Made by a program: the position numbers and the translations under genes. Positions 57,054 to 64,000 of a stretch of 64,000 bases of DNA are shown in pieces. Numbering within the stretch: the stretch's first letter is position 1; each line of letters opens with the position of its first letter. This DNA comes from Mesorhizobium sp. M8A.F.Ca.ET.218.01.1.1 (GTDB lineage Bacteria > Pseudomonadota > Alphaproteobacteria > Rhizobiales > Rhizobiaceae). The stretch lies in assembly GCF_004791165.1 (NCBI RefSeq), contig NZ_SRUZ01000006.1, positions 1 to 64,000 on the forward strand, in the 5' to 3' direction. The notes under the pieces were generated by a model. The model saw only the letters and a program-made list of their open reading frames with translations, was not told the DNA's origin and did not search any database.

Positions 57054-58618
57054 GCGGCAAGTCCGATCATCAGGCGGCCGACCCTGGTGCGGGCGTCGTT
57101 GGCATTGGCGACGGTGCCGACCAGCGCGCCATTGGCGATCACCGCGATACGGTCGCACATGCTGAGCAGTTCCTCGAGGTCGGTGGAGATCAGGAGTACG
57201 GCGAGGCCGCGTGCCGCCGTGTCGCGGATGCGCTGGCGCGAGGCCAGCGTGTTGGCGAGATCGAGCCCGTAGGTCGGCTTGTTGAAGATCACCACCTTCG
57301 CGCCCTCGGCCAGTTCGCGCGCCAGTAGCACCTTCTGGATGTTGCCCCCCGAAAGCCGCGCCACCGGCGTCTTCAGGCTTGGCGTGCGCACATCGTATTC
57401 GCGCACGAGCTCGGCGGCGCGCTTGTCGATCTCGGCGCGCTGCTCGACGCCGCCGCGCCAGAAGGGCGCCGCGCCGACCTGCTTGAGGAAGAAATTGATG
57501 GAGACCGGGAACGTGCCGACAGTGCCCTCGCCCAGCCGGTCGTCGGTCAGGTAGCGAAGACCGCGCTGGCGGCGTTCGCCGACACTCAGGGTCTCGATGG
57601 AGACGCCCTCCAGCCGTACCGAACCACCGGTCGCCACACGCTGGCCGGCCAAGGCCTCCGCCAGCTGCTTCTGGCCGTTGCCGTCGATGCCGGCGATGCC
57701 GAGTATCTCGCCCGGACGGATGTCGAAGGAGATCGACGACAGGCCGGGCGCGTTGTCGGTCGGCGCGACCGTGAGATCCGCGACCTGAAGCAGCGGCGCG
57801 GCTTGCGCATCGACCGCGCGGGCCGGGCGTTCGATCGCTTCGGGATCATCCTTCTGCTTGCCGAACATCAACTCCACGATCTCGGAAATGATCTCCTGTT
57901 CGCCAAGCGCGCGAAACCGCTCGGGTGGTATTTCGCCGACCTTGCGGCCGAGCTTCAACACCGAGATGCGGTCGCCAAAGGCGGCCGCTTCCTTGAGCTT
58001 GTGGGTGATGAAGACGATCGCCAATCCTTGCTCGACGAGGCGGCGCATCAGTGCGCCAAGTTCCTCGATGCCCGTCGGTGTCAGCATCGAGGTGGATTCG
58101 TCGAGGATCAGCAGGCGGCTGTTGCGCACCATGGCGCGCAGGATCTCGACCTGCTGCTGCTCGCCGAGCGAGAGTTCCGAAACCCTGGCATGCAATTTCA
58201 CCGTGATGCCGAGGCTGCGGGTGATCTCGGCCACGCGGGCCTCGAGCTCCTCGGTCCTGGGACGCTGCCACCACGGCCCGCCAAGAAGCAGGTTCTCGGC
58301 GACCGTCAGGGTGGGTACCAGCATCATGTGCTGGAACACCGTGCCAATGCCGAGCGCCAGCGCATGGCGCGGCGATGTGATCGGCGTCGGCTTGCCGTCG
58401 ACAAGGATGCGCCCCTCGTCCGGCTGCTGCAGGCCCGACAGCATGCCGATCAAGGTGGATTTTCCCGCGCCGTTCTCGCCGAGCAGCACATGCACCTCGC
58501 CAGGGCGGATCGACAGGTCGATGCCGTCATTGGCGACAATGCCGGGAAAGCGTTTGGTCACGCCTTCAAGCGCAACGATGTCGCTGATATCGACGGGCGA
58601 TGAAGAAAGACTGCTCAT
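57050..58618 (-). CDS. BMP-type ABC transporter fused ATP-binding protein (NupO-like)
   Basis: A 522-residue ATPase with two nucleotide-binding domains. The first has Walker A GENGAGKST (residues about 49-57) and signature LSLGEQQQVEI; the second has a degenerate Walker A (GIDGNGQKQ) and signature LSGGNIQKVLLAREL, the asymmetry usual for sugar/nucleoside importers. It powers the two coupled permeases. ATG 58618 starts MSSLSSSPV. It lies 77 bp downstream of the binding-protein gene. Confidence 0.9.
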   Translation of the reverse strand: MSSLSSSPVDISDIVALEGVTKRFPGIVANDGIDLSIRPGEVHVLLGENGAGKSTLIGMLSGLQQPDEGRILVDGKPTPITSPRHALALGIGTVFQHMMLVPTLTVAENLLLGGPWWQRPRTEELEARVAEITRSLGITVKLHARVSELSLGEQQQVEILRAMVRNSRLLILDESTSMLTPTGIEELGALMRRLVEQGLAIVFITHKLKEAAAFGDRISVLKLGRKVGEIPPERFRALGEQEIISEIVELMFGKQKDDPEAIERPARAVDAQAAPLLQVADLTVAPTDNAPGLSSISFDIRPGEILGIAGIDGNGQKQLAEALAGQRVATGGSVRLEGVSIETLSVGERRQRGLRYLTDDRLGEGTVGTFPVSINFFLKQVGAAPFWRGGVEQRAEIDKRAAELVREYDVRTPSLKTPVARLSGGNIQKVLLARELAEGAKVVIFNKPTYGLDLANTLASRQRIRDTAARGLAVLLISTDLEELLSMCDRIAVIANGALVGTVANANDARTRVGRLMIGLAA

Positions 58619-58695
58619 GAAAGCCCAGCACCAGAAAACGGGAATGGTCCGGAGGAGCGAACCGATCGCCCCTCCGGCAGCCGACTTTGATCGCC

Positions 58696-59724
58696 TTACT
58701 GGGCGACGCTTGTCATCAGCGCCCTGACGGCGGCCGCGTCATAGACCGGCTCGACCTTGATCTTGCCGGAAATGACGTCCTCGCGCAGCGCCTGGATTTC
58801 GCCCCAGACCTTGTCCGGGATGGCGGCGGTCTTCAGCAGCTGCACCGAGTTGTCCTTGAGTTCGATCGAATAGTGCTTGGTACCGAACGTGTCGGCCTTC
58901 AGGTCGGCGATCATCGCCGCGTAGACCGGTTCGATGTTCCACACCACCGACGACAGCAGGAAGCCCTTGTCGATCGGCGACTTGTCGCCGATGACGTCGA
59001 TGAAATAGACCTTGCCGCCATCGGCGGCCTTGGTCGTCTCGACCGCCTGCAGCATGCCGAAGCTGGAGCCGTTGCCCTGGCCGAAGATGATGTCGGCGCC
59101 CGAGGCGATAACGCTTTCGGTGACGCGCTTGCCGCCTGCGGCGTCACTGTAGGCGGCCGGCCCGATCACCGCATAGGTGATCTTGACGTCCGGGTTCTCC
59201 GCCTTCACGCCCTGCGCGAACGCCGCCGACTGCGAGTTCCACGATGGCGGTTCGCCGGAGACGACGATGCCGACCGACTTCGAGCGCGACATCTTGGCGG
59301 CGAGACGGCCGGCCAGATAAGCGCCCTGGTGACCGCTCAGCGTGTAGTCGGCGACGAGGCCCTTCTCCAGGCCGTTCGGCGTGTCGACGATCGCCACCGG
59401 AACCTTCAGTTCCTTGGCGATCTCGGGCGCCGAGGTGTTGTAGCCGCTGGCATGCGCGATCAGCAGGCTGGCGCCGTCGGACGCGAGCTCGCGAAGCGTC
59501 GGACGGACATCTCCATAGCCGAGGCCTTGGGCCACGACCACCTCGACGCCGGCGGCCTTGCCGGCTGCCTTGGCGGCGTCGATGCCCTGCTGGTTCCAGC
59601 CATAATCCGTGCCCTCTTCGGGCGTCAGGATGGCGATCGACTTGACTTCGCCGGCAAGCGCGCCGCCCATCAAGACACCGCACAATATAAATGCACTTAC
59701 ACTGCTCTTAAGGATCTTAAACAT
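58696..59724 (-). CDS. BMP family ABC substrate-binding protein
   Basis: A 342-residue periplasmic binding protein of the basic-membrane-protein (PnrA/Med) family: signal peptide with cleavage after GGALA, no lipobox Cys at the cleavage site, then KSIAILTPEEGTDYGWNQQGIDAAK and GVKAENPDVKITYAVIG, typical of BMP. The family binds purine nucleosides and related N-heterocycles. Its place at the head of an operon ending with three B6-catabolic enzymes suggests a pyridine ligand such as pyridoxine or pyridoxamine. ATG 59724 follows GAGAGGG. Confidence 0.88.
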   Translation of the reverse strand: MFKILKSSVSAFILCGVLMGGALAGEVKSIAILTPEEGTDYGWNQQGIDAAKAAGKAAGVEVVVAQGLGYGDVRPTLRELASDGASLLIAHASGYNTSAPEIAKELKVPVAIVDTPNGLEKGLVADYTLSGHQGAYLAGRLAAKMSRSKSVGIVVSGEPPSWNSQSAAFAQGVKAENPDVKITYAVIGPAAYSDAAGGKRVTESVIASGADIIFGQGNGSSFGMLQAVETTKAADGGKVYFIDVIGDKSPIDKGFLLSSVVWNIEPVYAAMIADLKADTFGTKHYSIELKDNSVQLLKTAAIPDKVWGEIQALREDVISGKIKVEPVYDAAAVRALMTSVAQ

Positions 59725-59738
59725 ATTACCCTCTCTGT

Positions 59739-59754
59739 TTGATTTTCCAATCAA
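59739..59754. promoter_or_regulatory. Palindrome upstream of the BMP transporter gene
   Basis: TTGATT-TTCC-AATCAA (59739-59754) is a perfect palindrome 15-30 bases before the BMP start, in an AT-rich patch (59690-59775) unlike the flanking genes. Candidate operator for a B6-responsive repressor, or a 5' UTR stem. Confidence 0.5.
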
Positions 59755-59824
59755 TATTCTTGTTGTTATTGCGCCGAAGCGAGATAGACTGCCTGAGAAA
59801 ACTACCCCATGGAGCTCAGGCAAA

Positions 59825-60250
59825 GTGAAAATCCGTTATGCCCTTCCCGTGATTTTGGCGTTCACATCGCTCGCCAACGCGGTTGAGTTGCACCATGTGA
59901 TTGTCCGCAAGGGCACCGACGGGCTCGACATGGTGCCGTTGACGATTTCGAATGCGGGCACGGAAGGCGTGTCCTGCAACGCCGACTTTGCCCACTGGTA
60001 TTCGGAGGGGATCGCCACGATCGAGCCGGGCAAGAGCGCTCGCATCGAACTCTGGTTCGACCCCAAGACCGGCACCTTCACCATTCTCAACGACAAGCGC
60101 GAGAACCTGCCGGTCGAGCGGCTGTGGTGCGGCCTGTCTGGCCGCGCATACGCCACCCGCGCGCAGATCACGCTCGACCGGACCGACGCCGCCAAGGGCG
60201 CGCGCGCGGTGTCCTGCAGCATGCTGCAGGACGGCCTGGCGTGCCGGTAG
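59825..60250 (+). CDS. Small secreted hypothetical protein
   Basis: A 141-residue protein with a signal peptide (MKIRYALPVILAFTSLANA, cleavage near residue 19) and a beta-rich mature part (VELHHVIVRKGTDGLDMVPLTISNAG, IATIEPGKSARIELWFDPKTGTFTIL) with several Cys. I do not recognise the family. The start is GTG 59825 with AGG upstream; ATGs lie in other frames. It is the only plus-strand gene within the B6 region, between the two transporter operons and divergent from the BMP gene, so it may be regulated with it. Confidence 0.6.
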   Translation: MKIRYALPVILAFTSLANAVELHHVIVRKGTDGLDMVPLTISNAGTEGVSCNADFAHWYSEGIATIEPGKSARIELWFDPKTGTFTILNDKRENLPVERLWCGLSGRAYATRAQITLDRTDAAKGARAVSCSMLQDGLACR

Positions 60251-60285
60251 GCGCTCATTGATGCGTCCGCCCGGAACATCGTGCC

Positions 60286-61296
60286 TTATTCCTTCGCCAG
60301 GAACTTGTCGGTGAAGACGTCGTCGGCCGACAGCGCCGCCTTGAGTACGCCCTGGTCGGTGAGCGTCTTCAGGGTTTCCTCCCACTGCGTCTTCGTCATC
60401 CAGCCGAGGCCATGGTCCTTGGTGTCGGGGCTGGTGAAGGTCGAGGCGATGTCGGCGTTGATTTGCGCCAGCAGCACATCCTTCTTGTCCGCATAGCCCG
60501 GAGCAGCCTTTGCCGTGATCTCGGCAGCTTCTTCCGGATGGGCGACGACATAGTCGAAGGCTTCCCTGTAAGCCTTGACGAAGCGGGCGGCGACGTCGGG
60601 CTTGTCCTTGATCATCGCCTCCGAGGTGAACAGGCCAGAGCCATAAGCCTTCCAGCGATGGTCGGCGCCCATCATGATGCTGAGCGAACCCGGACCGCCC
60701 GCCTTGGCCTCCAGTTCGGGCACCTCGGCGTCGACATAGCCGACCACCGTCTGCACCCGGCCCAGAAGCAGATAGCTCTCATAGGGCGGCGAGACGCTGT
60801 TCAGCGTCATGTCCTTTTCGGTCAGGCCATTGGCCGCCAGGAAGCCCTTGAAGAAGATGTATGTCGAGCCCGCCGGATGGATGCCGATGGTCAGGCCCTT
60901 GAGATCAGCCGGCTTGGCGAGCTTCACCGTCTTTGCGAGCGACATGATCGCCAGCGGCGAGTGCTGGTTGACGGCGGCCACCGCCACCACCGGAACGTTC
61001 TGCGAGCGCGCGACGGCAAGCGTGGGGAGATCGCCGAAACCGAAATCCGCGTTCCCGTTGCCCACCAGCCGCATGGCATCCGGCGAACCCGAACCCTTGC
61101 GGATTTCGGCGACGTCGATGTCGTTCTTGGCGAAGAAGCCTTTTTCCTTGCCGACGAAGAACATGGCGTGGTTGCCACGAACGACCCAGTCGAGCTGGAC
61201 AGTGACCTTGTCCGCCGCCAGCGCCGCGTTCGAGAAGCCAAGCGCCCCGGCAAATGCCGCAAGCGTGGCTACCTTGATAAGTGAGTGTCTCAGCAT
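60286..61296 (-). CDS. NMT1/THI5-like ABC substrate-binding protein
   Basis: A 336-residue periplasmic binding protein: signal peptide cleaved after AALA, then KVTVQLDWVVRGNHAMFFVGKEKGFFAKNDIDV and GSGSPDAMRLVGNGNADFGFGDLPTLAVARSQNVPVVAVAA, the NMT1/THI5 (TauA/SsuA/ThiY/RibY) fold. Members bind thiamine precursors, riboflavin, or sulfonates. With FHMPC dehydrogenase in the same operon, a B6-degradation intermediate or B6 vitamer is the likely ligand. ATG 61296 follows AAGGGAA. Confidence 0.88.
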   Translation of the reverse strand: MLRHSLIKVATLAAFAGALGFSNAALAADKVTVQLDWVVRGNHAMFFVGKEKGFFAKNDIDVAEIRKGSGSPDAMRLVGNGNADFGFGDLPTLAVARSQNVPVVAVAAVNQHSPLAIMSLAKTVKLAKPADLKGLTIGIHPAGSTYIFFKGFLAANGLTEKDMTLNSVSPPYESYLLLGRVQTVVGYVDAEVPELEAKAGGPGSLSIMMGADHRWKAYGSGLFTSEAMIKDKPDVAARFVKAYREAFDYVVAHPEEAAEITAKAAPGYADKKDVLLAQINADIASTFTSPDTKDHGLGWMTKTQWEETLKTLTDQGVLKAALSADDVFTDKFLAKE

Positions 61297-61334
61297 TTTT
61301 GTTCCCTTTTATTGTCGGTGGTTGATCGAGAGGC

Positions 61335-62150
61335 CTAGGCCTGGCTGAATTTGGGTGCCCACGGCACCACGATGCGTTCGAGGATTTCGGCCGCGTAGTA
61401 GAAGGCGATGCCGAGCACGGAGACGAGCAGCAGCGCCGCGAAGACCAGCGCGGTGTCGAGCTGGGTCGAGGCGAACTGGATGACGTAGCCCAACCCGTCC
61501 GAGGCGCCGGCGAATTCGCCGACGATGGCGCCGATCACGCTTAGCGTGGCCGCGATCTTGGTTCCCGCCATCAGGTTCGGCAGCGAATGCGGGACGCGGA
61601 TCCTGAACAGGATCTGCGTCGGGCTGGCGCCGACCGAATTCATCAGCGACAGCAGCGAGCGATCGACCGATTGCATGCCGGCCAGCATCGACAATGTCAC
61701 CGGGAAGAAGGCGATGACCAGGATCAGGCCGATCTTGGGCGCGAGCCCGTAGCCGAACCAGAGGATGAAGATCGGCGCCAGCGCCACCTTGGGCACGTTC
61801 TGGAACAGCACCACCAGCGGGTAGAGCGCTCGCCCCAGCCAGTCGAAGCGCACGATGACCAGCGCAATGGCGACGCCGACCACGACGGAGACAAGGAACC
61901 CGAACAGGATCTCGCCCGCGGTCACCAGGGTCGCCTGCATCAGCGTTTCCCATTGCGCGACCAGCGATTGCGCGATCTCGGACGGGGCGGGAATGATGAA
62001 GGCGGAGATGGCGAAGGTCCGCACCACGGCTTCCCAAACGATGATCGTCGCCAGCAGAAGTATGACCGCTGGGAGCCAGCTGCCGGTCGCGGCCGCCCAG
62101 TTCGAGGCAAGCCGCGAGTCGGAGAGATTGGGGATGGGTTGATCGCTCAT
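61335..62150 (-). CDS. ABC transporter permease (TauC/ThiX-like)
   Basis: A 271-residue permease with six helices: WLPAVILLLATIIVWEAVVRTFAIS near the N-terminus and the EAA-like loop GASPTQILFRIRVPHSLPNLMAGTKIA, which contacts the ATPase. ATG 62150 overlaps the ATPase stop (ATGA). It makes a complete importer with the NMT1-like binding protein downstream and the ATPase upstream. Confidence 0.9.
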   Translation of the reverse strand: MSDQPIPNLSDSRLASNWAAATGSWLPAVILLLATIIVWEAVVRTFAISAFIIPAPSEIAQSLVAQWETLMQATLVTAGEILFGFLVSVVVGVAIALVIVRFDWLGRALYPLVVLFQNVPKVALAPIFILWFGYGLAPKIGLILVIAFFPVTLSMLAGMQSVDRSLLSLMNSVGASPTQILFRIRVPHSLPNLMAGTKIAATLSVIGAIVGEFAGASDGLGYVIQFASTQLDTALVFAALLLVSVLGIAFYYAAEILERIVVPWAPKFSQA

Positions 62151-62977
62151 GACGCGCCTCCCGGTTGATGGCTGGCGCGCAGCATGGTGCGCAGTTGAAC
62201 CACCAGCCTGACGAACTCCGGATCTTCCGTCACCGACAGATCGCGTGGATAGGGCAGGCCAATGTCGAGGCTCTCGGTGATCCGGCCGGGCTTGATCCCC
62301 AGCACGTGGACATGGCGCGACAAATGAATGGCCTCGTCGATGGAGTGCGTGACGAGAACGATGGTCTTGCCGGTGCGCTGCCAGATCTCCAGCAGCGACT
62401 GGCCCATCGAATCGCGGGTAATGGCGTCGAGCGCGCCGAACGGCTCGTCCATCAGCAGCACCGCCGGATCGAGCGCCAGGGCCCGCGCGATGGCGACGCG
62501 CTGGCGCATGCCGCCCGACAATTCGTTTGGACGCTTGTGGGCGGAATCGCCCAAGCCAACCAGCTCAAGCATCTCCTGTCCGCGTGCCCGCAGCTCCGCG
62601 CGCGACAGCGACTTGTCGGCGATGCCGAGCAGCATGGATGCGTTGTCGACGGCATTCTTCCACGGCAGCAGGTTGGCGTCCTGGAAGACGAGGCCGATCA
62701 TGCGCTTGCGCGCCGCCTCGACTGGCGAAAGCCCGGCGATCGAAACGCTGCCGCTTGTCGGATTTACCAGCCCGGCCAGAACCTTGAGCAAGGTACTCTT
62801 GCCGCAACCGGAAGGACCGATGAGAGAAACAAACGATCCCTTCGGCACCGAAAGATCGATGTTCTGCAGAACCAGTTGCCTGGCCATGACCACCGAAACG
62901 CCCTTGGCGGAGATCAGGTCGTCGTGACGGATATGGGCCGGCCGGCCGCCGGCTGCCCGAATGGTCTCAACACGCAT
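62147..62977 (-). CDS. ABC transporter ATP-binding protein (TauB/ThiZ-like)
   Basis: A 276-residue ATPase with Walker A GPSGCGKST, Q-loop VFQDANLLPW, signature LSGGMRQRVAIARAL, Walker B VLLMDEPFGALD and H-switch LVTHSIDEA, all intact. ATG 62977 has GGAGG eight bases upstream; longer starts (62992, 63025) are less well supported. It follows the FHMPC dehydrogenase gene by 61 bp and is coupled to the permease. Confidence 0.92.
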   Translation of the reverse strand: MRVETIRAAGGRPAHIRHDDLISAKGVSVVMARQLVLQNIDLSVPKGSFVSLIGPSGCGKSTLLKVLAGLVNPTSGSVSIAGLSPVEAARKRMIGLVFQDANLLPWKNAVDNASMLLGIADKSLSRAELRARGQEMLELVGLGDSAHKRPNELSGGMRQRVAIARALALDPAVLLMDEPFGALDAITRDSMGQSLLEIWQRTGKTIVLVTHSIDEAIHLSRHVHVLGIKPGRITESLDIGLPYPRDLSVTEDPEFVRLVVQLRTMLRASHQPGGAS

Positions 62978-63038
62978 GGTTTGATCCTCCATGCGGCGCC
63001 AAAATCCGACCGGCCTTGTGAGCACGATGTGTCATTGG

Positions 63039-63968
63039 CTACTCCCGGCCTTCCAGGATGCGCCGCACCGCGACGAGTTTGCGCGCCCGCTCCCCTTGCA
63101 GCGCCTTTATCTGCTCAGGCGTATAGGAGAACATGCCCTCCCCCGACTTGATGCCGAGCTTCGACGCATTCGTCTTTTCCAGCACCATCGGCGCGACGTC
63201 GTCGCGATTGGAGAGATCGGCGTTGAGGAAAGACGAGACGGACTTGTAGATATCGAGGCCCGCCATATCGAGCAGCGCCATCGGCCCGATCACGGCGATC
63301 TTGTAACCGATGCCCCAGGACACGCAGGTGTCGAGATCTTCCGGCTCGATGACACCGCGCTCGACGAGGTCGACCGCCTCGCGCAGCAGCGCATAGAGCA
63401 CGCGGTTCTCGACGAAGCCCGGAACGTCCTTCTTGACCACCACCGGCAACAGGCCGATCGAGCGGATCAGGTCGCGGATAACAGTCACGGTCCGCGGCGC
63501 GGTCTTCTCGCCTGCGATCATCTCGATCATCGGAATGATGTGCGGCGGGTTCGACCAGTGCATGCCCACCATCCGCTCCGGATGCGAGATATGCGCCTGC
63601 AGCTTGGTGATCGGGATGCCCGACGTGTCGGACGCGACGATCGTGTCCGACGCGATCAGGCTGTCGATCGTGCGATAGACATCGGCCTTGATCGAGATAT
63701 TTTCAGGAACGTTCTCGATGACGAGGTCGGCGCCCGATACCGCGTCCGCGATATCATCCGTGAAGCGGACCGTTCCGGCGCCGGCCGGAGGCACCGCGAT
63801 ACCCAGGGAATCCAGAACGGTCTCGGCGACGCCCAGCATGGCCCCCGCGCGCTCGATCGCCGCCGGGGCAACATCGTAGGCGACGACCTGCAGGCCGCCC
63901 CTGGCAAGCCGGGCGGCCATGCCTGGCCCCATCGTACCCAGACCGATGATGGCGATACGTTGGATCAT
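63039..63968 (-). CDS. 5-Formyl-3-hydroxy-2-methylpyridine 4-carboxylate 5-dehydrogenase
   Basis: Oxidises FHMPC to 3-hydroxy-2-methylpyridine-4,5-dicarboxylate with NAD+, a later step of B6 degradation pathway I. The 309-residue protein has the 3-hydroxyacyl-CoA dehydrogenase fold: G9-x-G11-x-x-G14 in IIGLGTMGPG, catalytic H137 in VGMHWSNPPH and E149, matching M. loti mlr6793 as I recall it. ATG 63968 is used; a GTG at 63971 is adjacent. It begins the leftward unit with the NMT1-type importer. Upstream genes of the pathway would lie beyond 64,000. Confidence 0.93.
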   Translation of the reverse strand: MIQRIAIIGLGTMGPGMAARLARGGLQVVAYDVAPAAIERAGAMLGVAETVLDSLGIAVPPAGAGTVRFTDDIADAVSGADLVIENVPENISIKADVYRTIDSLIASDTIVASDTSGIPITKLQAHISHPERMVGMHWSNPPHIIPMIEMIAGEKTAPRTVTVIRDLIRSIGLLPVVVKKDVPGFVENRVLYALLREAVDLVERGVIEPEDLDTCVSWGIGYKIAVIGPMALLDMAGLDIYKSVSSFLNADLSNRDDVAPMVLEKTNASKLGIKSGEGMFSYTPEQIKALQGERARKLVAVRRILEGRE

Positions 63969-64000
63969 CACGCTGCCCTGCTTTCCGTTGCTGCTTTTGA

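Overview
The window reads as chromosomal DNA of a Mesorhizobium-like alphaproteobacterium (Rhizobiales). It is GC-rich and densely packed. It carries a fused trpE(G) behind a rhizobial trpL attenuator, the ctrA/chpT/sciP cell-cycle genes with clustered GANTC sites, an elongator tRNA-Met, and four enzymes of the vitamin B6 degradation pathway that I recognise from Mesorhizobium loti. No rRNA, prophage or CRISPR array was seen. A possible transposase start touches the left edge.

Positions 1-25.6 kb hold mostly housekeeping and accessory metabolism. This includes a DUF6638 and a DUF2333 protein, fhs (formate-THF ligase), a cysteine hydrolase divergent from a GlxA-type regulator, an acetyltransferase, a GST, a DUF4126 protein coupled to a MerA-like disulfide reductase, two MFS exporters, a deacylase, trpL-trpE(G), a CDF metal exporter, a vapBC toxin-antitoxin pair, a periplasmic protein with an internal duplication, a DsrE protein, an SDR, and an ATP-grasp/esterase/NTF2 operon. 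Three copies of one palindromic repeat family lie between genes at 1.55, 2.76 and 11.38 kb.

Positions 25.6-39.2 kb begin with leuA, preceded by a leucine-rich leader ORF that looks leaderless, like trpL. After it come a membrane-anchored TPR protein, hydrolases, a Nudix protein, a glutathionyl-hydroquinone reductase, GNAT and SDR enzymes, a HugZ-like haem protein, a NolR-like ArsR regulator, a SpoU methyltransferase and a coiled-coil membrane protein.

Positions 39.2-45.0 kb are an envelope and cell-cycle island: eipA (DUF1134), chpT, a single-domain receiver, ctrA, a FliJ-like gene divergent from ctrA, and (after an HxlR/quinone-oxidoreductase pair) sciP, the CtrA antagonist. The ctrA-fliJ gap has four GANTC sites in 77 bp and CtrA-like motifs; sciP has a near-consensus CtrA box. 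mnmA, an oxidoreductase, tRNA-Met, a large SPFH protein and an atypical Nramp transporter follow.

Positions 52.2-64.0 kb form a vitamin B6 degradation region read leftwards. It encodes FHMPC dehydrogenase with a TauABC/THI5-type ABC importer, then a BMP-type ABC importer with 4-pyridoxolactonase, pyridoxamine-pyruvate aminotransferase and pyridoxal 4-dehydrogenase. The two importers sit inside a catabolic cluster for pyridoxine and pyridoxamine, which makes them strong candidates for uncharacterised B6-vitamer or B6-degradation-intermediate transporters. I consider this the most interesting system in the window.
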